A DNA stretch of 58,787 nucleotides, from the NCBI GenBank assembly GCA_900466605.1, contig UBMU01000032.1, forward strand, positions 1 through 58,787, written 5' to 3'. A program made the translations under genes and the position numbers. Below are positions 16,822-25,764 of this stretch, one piece after another. Source of the stretch: Hyphomicrobiales bacterium (lineage in GTDB: Bacteria; Pseudomonadota; Alphaproteobacteria; Rhizobiales; Rhizobiaceae). Each line of letters opens with the position of its first letter. Position 1 is the first letter of the stretch. Below the pieces are notes generated by a model that saw only the letters and a list, made by a program, of their open reading frames with translations, was not told the origin of the DNA and ran no database searches.

Positions 16822-17547
16822 TCAGCGCCGGCTTGGCTGGATCTGCAATTCAAGGACATGCGCACGGGCGGGTAGTTCGAGCACGAACATGCATGCCATT
16901 GCGATATCTTCGGGCTGAAGCGCTGCCTCGCGCACAGTTTGACTTAGCGGCTCCGGCCGCTTGTCGAGCAGCGTCGTGTTTGTCATGCCAGGCAAGATTG
17001 CCGTTGCGCGGATGCCGTTTTGCCACTCCTCTTCCATGATCGCATGCGTCATGGCGAGTACGCCTGCCTTGGATGCCTGATAGGCGGCACCCGACTTGTC
17101 CGGTTTGCGTGCGGCCGTGGAGGCGATATTGATGATGAGGCCCTTTTTCCGGTTGCGCATGGCGGGCATGACCATCCTGGCCAGATTGAAGGCCGCCGTC
17201 AGATTGTCGTCCATCATGTTTGCCCAGCTGAACGGGGTCAGTTCCGCAAAAGAACGATGCTTGATGTTCGTGCCAATGCAGTTGACGAGTGCATCGACCG
17301 CATCGAGATCCGTTCCAGAAAACGCCGTCTCGAGGTGATCGGCACTTGCGGCGTCCGCAATCAGCGCCGACACCTTCGACTTCGGGCTTGCGGCCGCCAC
17401 CGCCTTGATGGTCTCGTCGAGCCCGCTCTGGCTGCGACCAAGGAGGATAAGGTTGGCACCCGCATTTGCTGCCGCAACCGCGGTGCTGCGCCCCATGCCG
17501 CCACTTGCCCCTGCAATGAGAATTGTCTGGCCGATCAACGTGTTCAT
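16822..17547 (-). CDS. SDR-family oxidoreductase
   Basis: 241 residues with GASGGMGRS at the N terminus, catalytic Ser in NIASTAARK and Tyr-x3-Lys in YQASKAG, so a complete classical SDR. It differs from the neighbouring SDR in having a shorter C terminus without the usual DGG box, so the two are not a recent duplication. Its start overlaps the stop of the lacI-type gene by 4 nt, which places regulator and enzyme on one transcript. Confidence 0.88.
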   Translation of the reverse strand: MNTLIGQTILIAGASGGMGRSTAVAAANAGANLILLGRSQSGLDETIKAVAAASPKSKVSALIADAASADHLETAFSGTDLDAVDALVNCIGTNIKHRSFAELTPFSWANMMDDNLTAAFNLARMVMPAMRNRKKGLIINIASTAARKPDKSGAAYQASKAGVLAMTHAIMEEEWQNGIRATAILPGMTNTTLLDKRPEPLSQTVREAALQPEDIAMACMFVLELPARAHVLELQIQPSRR

Positions 17548-18626
17548 GATACTCCTTGGGACTTTAGAACCGTCCGAGGCGAAGCTGTCGAACCGCGCAC
17601 GATAAGCTGTGGCGCAACCGAGATGAAGGATTCCGCGTCCGTGCCGGTAGGCTGCTCGATATGGCGTATGAGAAGTCGCACGATGGTGTCGGCCATGGCC
17701 GAGACGGGTTGGCGAATTGTCGTCAGCGGAGGCTGCACGATCTCCGAGAGAACGATATCGTCGAAACCGACGATGGAGATATCGTCAGGAACCCTGTATC
17801 CAAGATCCCGGGCCCCCGCATAAGCGCCGAGCGCATACATGTCGTTGCCGGTGAGGATTGCTGTTGGTGGCTCGTCGCGGCTTAGCAATTCGCGCACGCC
17901 GACCCGACCGAGTTCGGAACCTTCCATATCGCCGAAGCCGATCACACCGCCACCTTGCCAGATCAAGCTGTCGGGAAGGTCGATACCAGCGCGCGATAGC
18001 GCGGTGCGAATGCCGTTCACCCTTCCGATGCGGCTGTTTGTCTTTATCGGGCCGGTCACAACACCAATGCGGCGATGGCCGAGGCCAAGCAGATGCTGTG
18101 CAGCGAGCATGCCGCCCATTTCCTGGTCGACGGAGACACTGCAGGTGATGCCCCCCGTCATGTCACGCACGCGCTGGTCGAAGGCTGCAAGCTTCAGCCC
18201 TCGTTCCATGAGATGGTGGAAATGGTCAAAGGACAGCGGTGAAGAGGCAAGGATAATTGCTTGGGTACCGGAAGCCAGAAGCATTTCCGCATACCGGGCC
18301 TCCTCCACTGGGTCGCGTTCGGCATTGCATATCAGGACGCGGTAGCCGCTTTGACGCGCGGCTCTTTCAACGTGATGCGCGACTGCTCCCCAGAAAGGGT
18401 TGGCGGTCGAAGGAATGATCAGGCCGATTGTTGTCGCGTGGCCCGACTTGAGCTGCTGGGCGGCGGTGTTCGGCGTGTAGCGAAGCGTCTGGATTGCCTC
18501 GAGGACACGGGATCTGGTTTCAGCCCGCATCTTGTCGTCGCGGCCGTTGATGACATTTGACACGGTGCTGGTTGACACGCCTGCGGCTCTGGCCACTTCG
18601 CGAATTCCGATCGGCTCACGCGCCAT
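17544..18626 (-). CDS. LacI-family transcriptional regulator
   Basis: 360 residues. The N-terminal helix-turn-helix and hinge (IREVARAAGVSTSTVSNVIN) are followed by a periplasmic-binding-protein-like effector domain (GLIIPSTANPFWGAVAHHVE, GFDDIVLSEIVQPPLTTI). Proteins of this family repress catabolic genes until a sugar or sugar derivative binds. Here it is the first gene of the leftward operon and divergent from the rightward transport genes, so it very likely controls both through sites in the 190-nt gap. Confidence 0.93.
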   Translation of the reverse strand: MAREPIGIREVARAAGVSTSTVSNVINGRDDKMRAETRSRVLEAIQTLRYTPNTAAQQLKSGHATTIGLIIPSTANPFWGAVAHHVERAARQSGYRVLICNAERDPVEEARYAEMLLASGTQAIILASSPLSFDHFHHLMERGLKLAAFDQRVRDMTGGITCSVSVDQEMGGMLAAQHLLGLGHRRIGVVTGPIKTNSRIGRVNGIRTALSRAGIDLPDSLIWQGGGVIGFGDMEGSELGRVGVRELLSRDEPPTAILTGNDMYALGAYAGARDLGYRVPDDISIVGFDDIVLSEIVQPPLTTIRQPVSAMADTIVRLLIRHIEQPTGTDAESFISVAPQLIVRGSTASPRTVLKSQGVS

Positions 18627-18816
18627 GAAAGCTGTGCCTCCTTTACTTGAACGTTTTACTAACTGCAGCGTCGCAACGGCGTTGTCAAATGGTATTCAGC
18701 GAATAAATTACGAAAAAACGCATAAAATGACGCTTTTCATGGGTTGACGGCCTCCACTATTTTAGTGTTTCGTTACACCAACTGTTGCTGACCAGCTCGG
18801 TTATGGGAGGAAAAGA
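18627..18816. promoter_or_regulatory. divergent promoter region of the sugar locus
   Basis: This gap separates the leftward lacI-type operon from the rightward binding-protein operon. A rightward -35-like TTGACG lies at 18744-18749. GTGTTTCGTTACAC at 18765-18778 is an imperfect CG-centred palindrome (outer GTGT/ACAC arms match) of the size LacI-family proteins bind. A second candidate is the AACGTT core near 18647. The rightward gene has a strong ribosome-binding site (GGGAGGAAAAGA). Assignment of the sites is inference. Confidence 0.45.
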
Positions 18817-20118
18817 ATGTCTATGACCATGAATAGGCGTGAGGTGTTGCGGTATGGTAGTGCGCTTGCGGGTGCTGCGGCGCTTGGAGCTCTGCCGGTC
18901 TCGCAAGGATTTGCCCAACAGAAAGTTCGCGTTCGTTTCGCCGGCTACGTCGAATCGCAAGAGCAGCTCGCTCAGACGCTTGCCGTGCTCAAGCTCTATA
19001 GCGAGAAGAATCCCAACGTGGAGATCGTGCCTGAATTTACCAATTTCAGCGCATTCACCGACAAGATAGCGACGGAAACTGCAGGCGGAAACGCCCCTGA
19101 CATGTTCAGCGTCAACGTCGATCTTCTTGCCGAGTATGCGCGCCGTGGTGTGACGACACCGCTCGACAAGTTCATTCCAAATCCGATCAATCTCACAGAC
19201 TATCTGGGAAGCGCGGTCAACGCGGCAAAGTTCGATGGCAAGCAGTTTGCGATCCCGAACGATGCGATCGGCCCCGGCATCATTACCAATGCCAGCGCTT
19301 TCGAGAAGGCAGGCATCCCGCTACCGGCAGATATGTGGACCTGGGAAGAGCTGGCTGACGTGTCGGCTCAGTTCAACAAGGCGCTCGGTCCGCGCTTTTG
19401 GGGCGTAGAGGACGCCGGCGGCAACTACATTCCTTGCGACATCTTCCTGCGGAGCCGAGGAAAGTCCATGTTTACCCCGGACCACCGGATGGGCTTTGCG
19501 CCGGAAGACATGGAAGCCTGGTATGCCTATTGGCAAATGATGCGTGAGACGAAAGCGACCCCGCCAGGTGACGTGCAGGCGCTTGCTGGAAATGATGATC
19601 CTTCGACGGCTGGTATTGTTGCCGGGCGTGCTGCCATGAATATCACTCTGACGGACAGTTTCGTCGGGTTCCAGGCCCTGTCTAGCGACAATTTCGTACT
19701 CCACATGATGCCGAATGGCTTCAAGGGAGGAGAGATGAAGCAGCACCATTACAGCTATGCCGGCAACTCGACCACAGTTTCGGCAAAGTCGCCGAACGTC
19801 GAGGCGGTGATGGACATCATACGCTTCATGCACTTCGATCCAGAAGGCGTGAAGACCTACTATACCAACAGTGGGATGATCCCTTGCTCGCGCTCCGGCC
19901 GTGACCAGATGGCAAAGACAGGCACCGACTCTGATCGGAAGGTTATCGCCTACCTTGATACGCTTCAGAAAGATATTGCCGCGCCGCGCTATCCGGGTGT
20001 GCCTGGCATGTCCGGTATGCTGACACGCGCCAACGAGGGTGTCGCCTTCGGGAAGTTGTCTCCCAAGCAGGCTGCCGAGCAGTTCGTAAGCGAGATCAGC
20101 GCGCGACTGAAGAGCTAG
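18817..20118 (+). CDS. sugar ABC transporter substrate-binding protein
   Basis: 433 residues of extracellular solute-binding family 1. The N terminus (NRREVLRYGSALAGAAALGA, then LPVSQGFAQ) is a twin-arginine-type export signal, so the protein probably folds in the cytoplasm before export by Tat. It is the receptor for the importer whose permeases follow. Start chosen at the first ATG after GGGAGGAAAAGA; ATGs four and six codons in are alternatives. The ligand is probably the same sugar or oligosaccharide that feeds the divergent enzymes. Confidence 0.92.
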   Translation: MSMTMNRREVLRYGSALAGAAALGALPVSQGFAQQKVRVRFAGYVESQEQLAQTLAVLKLYSEKNPNVEIVPEFTNFSAFTDKIATETAGGNAPDMFSVNVDLLAEYARRGVTTPLDKFIPNPINLTDYLGSAVNAAKFDGKQFAIPNDAIGPGIITNASAFEKAGIPLPADMWTWEELADVSAQFNKALGPRFWGVEDAGGNYIPCDIFLRSRGKSMFTPDHRMGFAPEDMEAWYAYWQMMRETKATPPGDVQALAGNDDPSTAGIVAGRAAMNITLTDSFVGFQALSSDNFVLHMMPNGFKGGEMKQHHYSYAGNSTTVSAKSPNVEAVMDIIRFMHFDPEGVKTYYTNSGMIPCSRSGRDQMAKTGTDSDRKVIAYLDTLQKDIAAPRYPGVPGMSGMLTRANEGVAFGKLSPKQAAEQFVSEISARLKS

Positions 20119-20163
20119 GCAGAAGCCGAAAGCCGAGCTCATCGATGCCAGGGAGAAGTAGTC

Positions 20164-21129
20164 ATGAATAGCATCGCCAAGGCGACGACGGCGAGCGAAC
20201 CAATTCAAGCGGTTCGCTCGAAGCGCAAGCGCAAGGCCGTGGGCCTCAACGCACCGAACAATATCGCCGCCTTGGCTTTTCTCTCACCCTGGCTGATCGG
20301 CCTTTTGTGCTTGACGCTCGGTCCGATACTGGCGTCGTTCTACTTGTCCCTAACCAGCTACGACATGTTCACGGCACCGAAATGGATCGGCGCGGACAAC
20401 TATGTGAAGATGTTTGCGACTGACAACCGCTACTACCAGTCCCTGCGCGTTACCTTCACCTATGTGGTTCTAGCCGTTCCCCTCAAGCTCGCCTTTGCGC
20501 TGGCAGTCGCAATGGTCCTCAATCGCGGCCTTCGCGGTCTAGGCTTTTATCGCTCCGTCTATTATCTGCCTTCGCTGCTTGGGGGGAGCGTCGCAATCGC
20601 AATCCTGTGGCGGCAGATTTTCTCCTATGACGGGGTCATCAATCAAATCCTGCTGAAGTTCGGTATCGACGGACCGAGCTGGATCACCAGCACTGACTAC
20701 GCTCTCTATACGCTGGTGGCACTGGCGGTATGGCAGTTCGGTTCGCCGATGATCATTTTCCTCGCCGGTCTGAAACAGATTCCGCAGGAGATCTATGATG
20801 CCGCCGAGGTCGATGGGGCAGGGCCGGTGCGCAAGTTTGTCAGCGTCACGCTGCCGCTTCTGACGCCAATCATCTTCTTCAATCTTGTGATGCAGACGAT
20901 TGACGCGTTTCAGGCGTTCACCCCGGCTTACATCATCAGCGGTGGACGCGGCGGACCTGCCGACGCGACCCTCTTCTACACGCTTTATCTCTACGAACAG
21001 GCATTTACCAACTTCCAGATGGGGTATGCCTCCGCCATGGCCTGGGTTCTGGTCGCCATTATCGGCATTGCCACTGCAGGCACATTCCTCTCCGCGCGTT
21101 ATTGGGTGCACTATGACGACGAACGTTGA
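20164..21129 (+). CDS. sugar ABC transporter permease (MalF-like)
   Basis: 321 residues with about six membrane spans after a basic cytoplasmic N terminus, and the permease EAA loop (AAEVDGAGPVRKFVSVTLPL) that docks to the ATPase. It is preceded by AGGGAGAAGTAGTC and lies 45 nt after the binding-protein gene. Its last codons overlap the next permease gene by 17 nt. It is one half of the CUT1 importer channel together with the downstream MalG-like gene and the ATPase at 14938-16014. Confidence 0.93.
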   Translation: MNSIAKATTASEPIQAVRSKRKRKAVGLNAPNNIAALAFLSPWLIGLLCLTLGPILASFYLSLTSYDMFTAPKWIGADNYVKMFATDNRYYQSLRVTFTYVVLAVPLKLAFALAVAMVLNRGLRGLGFYRSVYYLPSLLGGSVAIAILWRQIFSYDGVINQILLKFGIDGPSWITSTDYALYTLVALAVWQFGSPMIIFLAGLKQIPQEIYDAAEVDGAGPVRKFVSVTLPLLTPIIFFNLVMQTIDAFQAFTPAYIISGGRGGPADATLFYTLYLYEQAFTNFQMGYASAMAWVLVAIIGIATAGTFLSARYWVHYDDER

Positions 21130-21994
21130 TGTCAGAGCGACAGGCTCGCGACGCCGCAAGCGGGAATTCGGGTTGCGGAGCATTTTGATCCACACTGCGT
21201 TGATCGCCGGTGCGCTCTTGATGCTCTATCCGTTGATGTGGCTGGCGAGCAGCTCACTGAAGCCGGCTAACCTCATCTTTTCCGATCTGTCACTCTGGCC
21301 TGCGAAGATCAGACCGGAAAACTATACCGATGGCTGGCGAGGAGCAGCGCTCCCGTTCTCGACCTTCTTCATCAATTCTTTCGTCATCGCCTGCCTCGCG
21401 GTCATTGGCAATGTGGTGGCCTGCAGTCTGGTCGCCTATGCGTTTGCTCGGTTGAATTTCGCGTTCAAGAAGACCTTGTTTGCGCTGATGATGCTGACCA
21501 TCATGCTGCCGATCCATGCCACGCTTATTCCGCAGTATGCGCTGTTTTATAAGCTTGGCTGGGTCAACACCATCCTGCCGCTGGTGGTGCCGAAGTTCCT
21601 TGCCGTCGATGCATTCTTCATCTTCTTGATGATCCAGTTCATCCGCGGCATTCCGCGCGAGTTGGATGAGGCAGCGACCGTTGATGGCGCCGGCCCGTTT
21701 AGGATCTACTGGTCGGTCATTCTACCCTTGATGACACCTGCAATCGTTACGACGGCGGTGTTCTCGTTCATCTGGACATACCAGGATTTTCTGTCGCCGC
21801 TCGTCTACCTGACATCCATGGATCACTACACCGTGCCGCAAGGATTGAGCCTTCTGAATTCCTCAAAGGGCGCGTCGTCGTGGGGGCCGCTGCTTGCGAT
21901 GTCGTTGCTGTCGCTCATCCCTCTGTTCGTGGTGTTCTTCGTCTTCCAGCGCCGACTGATCGATGGGATTGCGACGACGGGTCTCAAGGGCTGA
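21113..21994 (+). CDS. sugar ABC transporter permease (MalG-like)
   Basis: 293 residues with six predicted spans and the EAA loop (DEAATVDGAGPFRIYWSVIL). The reading frame is open further upstream, but the ATG at 21113 (MTTNVDVRATG) is the natural start, overlapping the preceding permease by 17 nt. It forms the second half of the importer channel. Confidence 0.93.
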   Translation: MTTNVDVRATGSRRRKREFGLRSILIHTALIAGALLMLYPLMWLASSSLKPANLIFSDLSLWPAKIRPENYTDGWRGAALPFSTFFINSFVIACLAVIGNVVACSLVAYAFARLNFAFKKTLFALMMLTIMLPIHATLIPQYALFYKLGWVNTILPLVVPKFLAVDAFFIFLMIQFIRGIPRELDEAATVDGAGPFRIYWSVILPLMTPAIVTTAVFSFIWTYQDFLSPLVYLTSMDHYTVPQGLSLLNSSKGASSWGPLLAMSLLSLIPLFVVFFVFQRRLIDGIATTGLKG

Positions 21995-22085
21995 TCGGTC
22001 ATTCGATCCTCAGACCCGAAACTGAAACCGACTAAAAAATGCCGACGCCGTGGCGACGGACGCACACCTGAAGGGAGATACTTGG

Positions 22086-22904
22086 GTGCAAAGGAAAAAC
22101 ATCATCACGGTCTTTACAAAACCATGGACGGAACCGCTTCCGCAGTTGGCCGACAAGCTTGCGGCAATCGGTGCCGAAGGCGTTGAGCTTGCTGTGCGGC
22201 CCGGCTACCAGGTCACACCTGAGACGGTGTCGACTGGGCTGAAAGAGGCTGTACGCGTTCTTGGCGAGCGAGGCCTGACGATTGCAAGTATCGCCAGCAA
22301 TGCCGACGAACGGACGATTTCGGCTTGCGCCGACGCCGGCGTTCCTATGATCCGGATCATGGCTCCAATCGACATGACGATCGGCTACGCCGGGTGCATC
22401 GAAAACTACCGCCGGCAGTTTGATGGGCTCATTCCTTCACTCGAAAGAAACGGCGTCTCCGTTGGCGTACAGAACCACTATGGACTGTTTGTCGGAAGTG
22501 CTGTTGGCCTGCTGCAGTTGTTGCGGGGATATGACCCGAAACACGTTTGCGCTGTGCTTGATCCGGCCCATTGTGCTGTTGATGGCGAGCCCGTCGCGAT
22601 GGCCCTCGACATCATAAAGAGCCAGCTTGGATGCCAGGTCAATTTCAAGAATGCCTACCATGCACGCGTCAGCAATCCTGAAGACGAGGCAGTCTTCAAG
22701 GTGAAGTGGACGACGCATCGACATGGAGGCTATTCGTGGAAGGAGTTCGTAACGTGCCTGAAGGCGTCAGGCTTTACCGGAACCTTCTGCTTGCCCGCCG
22801 AATACAGTGATCCAGCGGGCGCACCCCAAAGAATGGGTGATGACGTCATGCCCTATCTGCAAGAGGATCTGAAGCACCTGAAGATGCTCCTGACGGAGTA
22901 TTAG
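22086..22904 (+). CDS. xylose-isomerase-like TIM-barrel protein
   Basis: About 272 residues of the sugar phosphate isomerase/epimerase (AP endonuclease family 2) fold. Segments VGVQNHYGLFVG, VLDPAHCAVDG and QVNFKNAYHARV carry the His/Asp residues expected of the divalent-metal site at the barrel's open end. I choose GTG at 22086 because AAGGGAGA lies about 9 nt upstream; the frame is open to 22050. It ends the rightward transport operon, and its stop overlaps the convergent aldo/keto reductase gene by 4 nt. It likely isomerises or epimerises the imported sugar or a derivative. The substrate is unknown. Confidence 0.8.
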   Translation: MQRKNIITVFTKPWTEPLPQLADKLAAIGAEGVELAVRPGYQVTPETVSTGLKEAVRVLGERGLTIASIASNADERTISACADAGVPMIRIMAPIDMTIGYAGCIENYRRQFDGLIPSLERNGVSVGVQNHYGLFVGSAVGLLQLLRGYDPKHVCAVLDPAHCAVDGEPVAMALDIIKSQLGCQVNFKNAYHARVSNPEDEAVFKVKWTTHRHGGYSWKEFVTCLKASGFTGTFCLPAEYSDPAGAPQRMGDDVMPYLQEDLKHLKMLLTEY

Positions 22905-23734
22905 GACTTCTGGACATCCCATTCTGGCGCAAGGCCCGGCGGGCTGACCAGACGGCCGTCCGGACGGGCGAGAGTACCGATCAAGCCCATATCGTCGTCA
23001 GTGAGATCGAAGTCGAAGATTGCAAAATTCTCGGCGACGCGCTCGGGCTTGGCGGTCTTCGAAAGGGCGATGAAACCTTTCTGGATCAGCCAGCGAAGGG
23101 CGACTTGTGCGGCGCTCTTTCCGTACTTCTGTCCGATTGAGATCAACTGTGGATCGCGCGGTACCGCGCCGTCGGCCATGCCGAAATAGGCAGTGATTGC
23201 CACGCCCGCCGCGCTCGCCGCCGCAGCTAATGCGGTCTGGTCAAGATAGGGGTGGGCCTCGACCTGGTTGGTTATTACAGGTGCAGCGCTCTTTGCGATC
23301 GATTCCTGCATCTGCGCGACATTCTGGTTGCTGACCCCGATGAAGCGCGTCTTGCCGGTCGCGTGGACGGCGTTCAGCATTTCAATCTGGTTGGCAATTG
23401 ATACCTTGTCGGCCGGCCAGTGCAGGAGAAGCAGGTCGACGCGGTCGACCTTCAGCTTTTCGAGGCTTTGATCGACGGAGCCAACAAACTTCTCCGGGCT
23501 ATAGTTGTCGACCCAGACCTTGGTCGTCAGGAAGAGTTCTTCGCGCCGTGCGCCCGCAGTTTGAAGGGCGCGTCCAAGCGCTGCCTCGTTCTGATAGATC
23601 TGGGCAGTATCGAAGTGGCGGAAGCCTGCTTCAAGAGCGGCAGGGACCACGCGTTCGACCTCTTCGTCGCTCATGCGGAAGACACCGAAGCCAAGCGCTG
23701 GAATAGTTGCCCCATGGGCACTGACAAATTTCAT
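22901..23734 (-). CDS. aldo/keto reductase
   Basis: 277 residues. The AKR catalytic tetrad is complete: D42 and Y47 (FDTAQIYQN), K72 (LTTKVW) and H105 (LLLLHWP), so it should be an active NADPH-dependent carbonyl reductase of the 2,5-diketo-D-gluconate-reductase-like group. The start at 23734 is set by AAGGAG seven nt upstream; the frame extends to 23797 without a site. It lies 16 nt after a luciferase-like monooxygenase gene and is probably under the divergent LysR gene. Confidence 0.92.
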   Translation of the reverse strand: MKFVSAHGATIPALGFGVFRMSDEEVERVVPAALEAGFRHFDTAQIYQNEAALGRALQTAGARREELFLTTKVWVDNYSPEKFVGSVDQSLEKLKVDRVDLLLLHWPADKVSIANQIEMLNAVHATGKTRFIGVSNQNVAQMQESIAKSAAPVITNQVEAHPYLDQTALAAAASAAGVAITAYFGMADGAVPRDPQLISIGQKYGKSAAQVALRWLIQKGFIALSKTAKPERVAENFAIFDFDLTDDDMGLIGTLARPDGRLVSPPGLAPEWDVQKS

Positions 23735-23750
23735 TCTACACTCCTTGTGA

Positions 23751-24734
23751 TCAAGCGGCGGCTGCCGCGGATTTCTTGCCAAGCTGCGGCATGACATCTG
23801 CCGCCAGTTCCTCGACGATTTCGGCGGGCGGCCGGGTCGACTGGCGAAGGTTGACCGCTATGTGGTCGACGCCGACATCGGCGAGCTTTTGAAGGTGGTC
23901 GATAAGTGCCTTGCGTCCGAGCCGGGCTCCGAAGCGGATTGGCGTTGAGGTGGCATCGGCATTGTCGAGAAGGTCGAGATGGAAGGCGCTGATGAAAGCT
24001 CCCCTGCCTGACGTCGCTCGCGACCATGCCCTTGTCTGGTCAGCCAGCCGGTCGAGGCTTGCCGGGTAGACGAAGCGGCCGTCCATATTGGCCGCGAGCC
24101 AGTCGTCGCTTTGCTGCGCCCGACCGGCGACAATCATCGGGATCGCCGGTTGAATGGGCCGCGGAAGCAGATCGAGGGCAGGGATCCTTTCGCCGTCAAC
24201 GGCCAAGCCGCCCGCCTGCCAGGCATCGCGAAGATAGGACACTGCGTGGCGAAACCGATCTCCTCGTTCTTCGAAGTTCAGACCGAGGAGTGGATATTCG
24301 ACGGGTCTGTCACCGGACGCTATGCCGAGTATCAGGCGACCGCCCGACAATGCATCTGCTGAGGCGGCGGCTTTTGCCGTCATTAGAGGGTGTCGGATCG
24401 GCAAGACGACGGCAGCGGTTCCAAGCGCCACATTTCTCGTAGCGGCGGCAAGAAACCCAAGGAATGTGAAGACATCATAGACCGATCCGGCGTCGCCCAT
24501 ATTGATCTGGTCGAAGAGTGGAACATCGCGTATCCAGACCGCGGCAAAGCCAAGGTCATCGACCTTTCTGACGAGCTCGGTTTGGTTGGAAAGATCTGGA
24601 ACGCCGAAAGGCCTACCCGCGCTCGCGCGGCGCCGTTCTCCATCGGGCGACCAGTCATTGTCGAGGGGAAGCTCGATGCCGAGGGTGATGCGATCCGGCT
24701 TTTGGATCAGGTCTAGTGAAGAAATCTTTGACAT
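23751..24734 (-). CDS. LLM-class (luciferase-like) flavin-dependent oxidoreductase
   Basis: About 327 residues of the bacterial-luciferase-like family, which uses reduced FMN or F420 to oxidise small substrates. Recognisable parts are ELVRKVDDLGFAAVWIRDVP near the N terminus, GSVYDVFTFLGFLAAATRNV, and LSGGRLILGIASGDRPVEY with the phosphate-binding GxxSGD-like turn. The start at ATG 24734 (MSKISSLDL) is preferred over the upstream in-frame codon at 24785. It is divergent from a LysR gene across a clear operator and co-oriented with the aldo/keto reductase. Confidence 0.88.
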   Translation of the reverse strand: MSKISSLDLIQKPDRITLGIELPLDNDWSPDGERRRASAGRPFGVPDLSNQTELVRKVDDLGFAAVWIRDVPLFDQINMGDAGSVYDVFTFLGFLAAATRNVALGTAAVVLPIRHPLMTAKAAASADALSGGRLILGIASGDRPVEYPLLGLNFEERGDRFRHAVSYLRDAWQAGGLAVDGERIPALDLLPRPIQPAIPMIVAGRAQQSDDWLAANMDGRFVYPASLDRLADQTRAWSRATSGRGAFISAFHLDLLDNADATSTPIRFGARLGRKALIDHLQKLADVGVDHIAVNLRQSTRPPAEIVEELAADVMPQLGKKSAAAAA

Positions 24735-24788
24735 GGCACCTACATATTGGCGCGCTGCCGACTTGATAATCCTCAGAGATTCCACATT

Positions 24789-24811
24789 ATCTGTGAATAA
24801 TCTTCACAGAT
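24789..24811. promoter_or_regulatory. perfect inverted repeat, likely LysR operator
   Basis: Arms ATCTGTGAA (24789-24797) and TTCACAGAT (24803-24811) are exact reverse complements around a 5-nt AT-rich spacer. The length and internal T-N11-A spacing match LysR-type binding sites. It sits between the divergent LLM oxidoreductase and LysR genes and touches the first possible LysR start codon. Autoregulation and control of the divergent operon are the likely roles (inference). Confidence 0.65.
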
Positions 24812-24821
24812 GGACACTGCC

Positions 24822-25745
24822 ATGAAAAGCCGAACGGACGAGCTTCAAATCTTTCTGCGCGTCGTTGAAGCGGGAAGCTTCTCGGAAGCCGCGCGTCTGC
24901 TCATGATGACGCCGTCGACGATAAGCAAGCTGATTGCGCGACTGGAGGCGCGTCTCGGGGTCCGCTTGGTGGAGCGTTCGACCAGGCGCTTGGCGCTGAC
25001 GGCCGAGGGCCAGATCTACTATGAGCGGGGACAGACGCTCCTTGCCGAATTCGACGAGGTCGAGCGTGAACTGACGCAAGGGGTCGCCAGCACCGGGGGA
25101 ACGGTCCGCGTCAATGCCTCCGTTGCCTTCGGTGTGCTCGGGCTGGAGCCGCTACTACCGGACTTTTGGCAGCTTTACCCCAATATCGTGGTGGACCTGT
25201 CGCTCTCGGACGAAATTGTCGATCTCTATCTTGATCGGACTGACGTCGCCTTCCGGGTTGGTACCCTACCGGATTCGTCGATGATGGCGCGCAGGATCGG
25301 TGCGGCTCGGCGCAAGATCGTCGCGTCCCCGGCCTACCTTCAGAAGCATGGGACACCGGGCGTAATCGATGACCTCGCGCACCACAACTGTCTGGGATTC
25401 AACTTCCGGCGCTCCGCACCTGTCTGGCCGCTCAAGGAAAGTGGGCGCATCGTCGACCGGGCCGTCAATGGCTGCCTGCTTGCGAATAACGGCGAGACAG
25501 TGCGCAGAATGGCGGTGGCTGGCGTCGGGCTTGCCCGAATTGGCGACTATCATGCGCGTGAAGATATCGTTGCCGGTCGTCTCGTTGAGGTTCTTGGCGA
25601 TGCGGTGCCTGAGGATGAGGAGCAGATCCATGCGCTTTTTCTGGGAGGGGGTCGCATGCCTCAACGCGTCAGAGCTTTTCTAGATTTTGTTTGCCCCCGC
25701 CTGCAGGCATTTCTGCAGGCAGATACGAGAGACCCAAGGCCTTGA
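24822..25745 (+). CDS. LysR-family transcriptional regulator
   Basis: About 308 residues. The N-terminal winged helix-turn-helix (LQIFLRVVEAGSFSEAARLL ... STISKLIARLEARLG) is followed by the effector-binding domain. It resembles the subgroup that controls oxidoreductase genes. An ATG at 24810 is also in frame but lies within the operator palindrome, so I prefer MKSRTDEL at 24822; neither has a strong ribosome-binding site. It is divergent from the LLM oxidoreductase and aldo/keto reductase genes. Confidence 0.9.
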   Translation: MKSRTDELQIFLRVVEAGSFSEAARLLMMTPSTISKLIARLEARLGVRLVERSTRRLALTAEGQIYYERGQTLLAEFDEVERELTQGVASTGGTVRVNASVAFGVLGLEPLLPDFWQLYPNIVVDLSLSDEIVDLYLDRTDVAFRVGTLPDSSMMARRIGAARRKIVASPAYLQKHGTPGVIDDLAHHNCLGFNFRRSAPVWPLKESGRIVDRAVNGCLLANNGETVRRMAVAGVGLARIGDYHAREDIVAGRLVEVLGDAVPEDEEQIHALFLGGGRMPQRVRAFLDFVCPRLQAFLQADTRDPRP

Positions 25746-25764
25746 GGCCATCATCGAGGTGCGT

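Noticed and set aside
19321..20208. A 295-codon minus-strand open frame
   Set aside because: Shadow of the sugar-binding protein gene, no domains.
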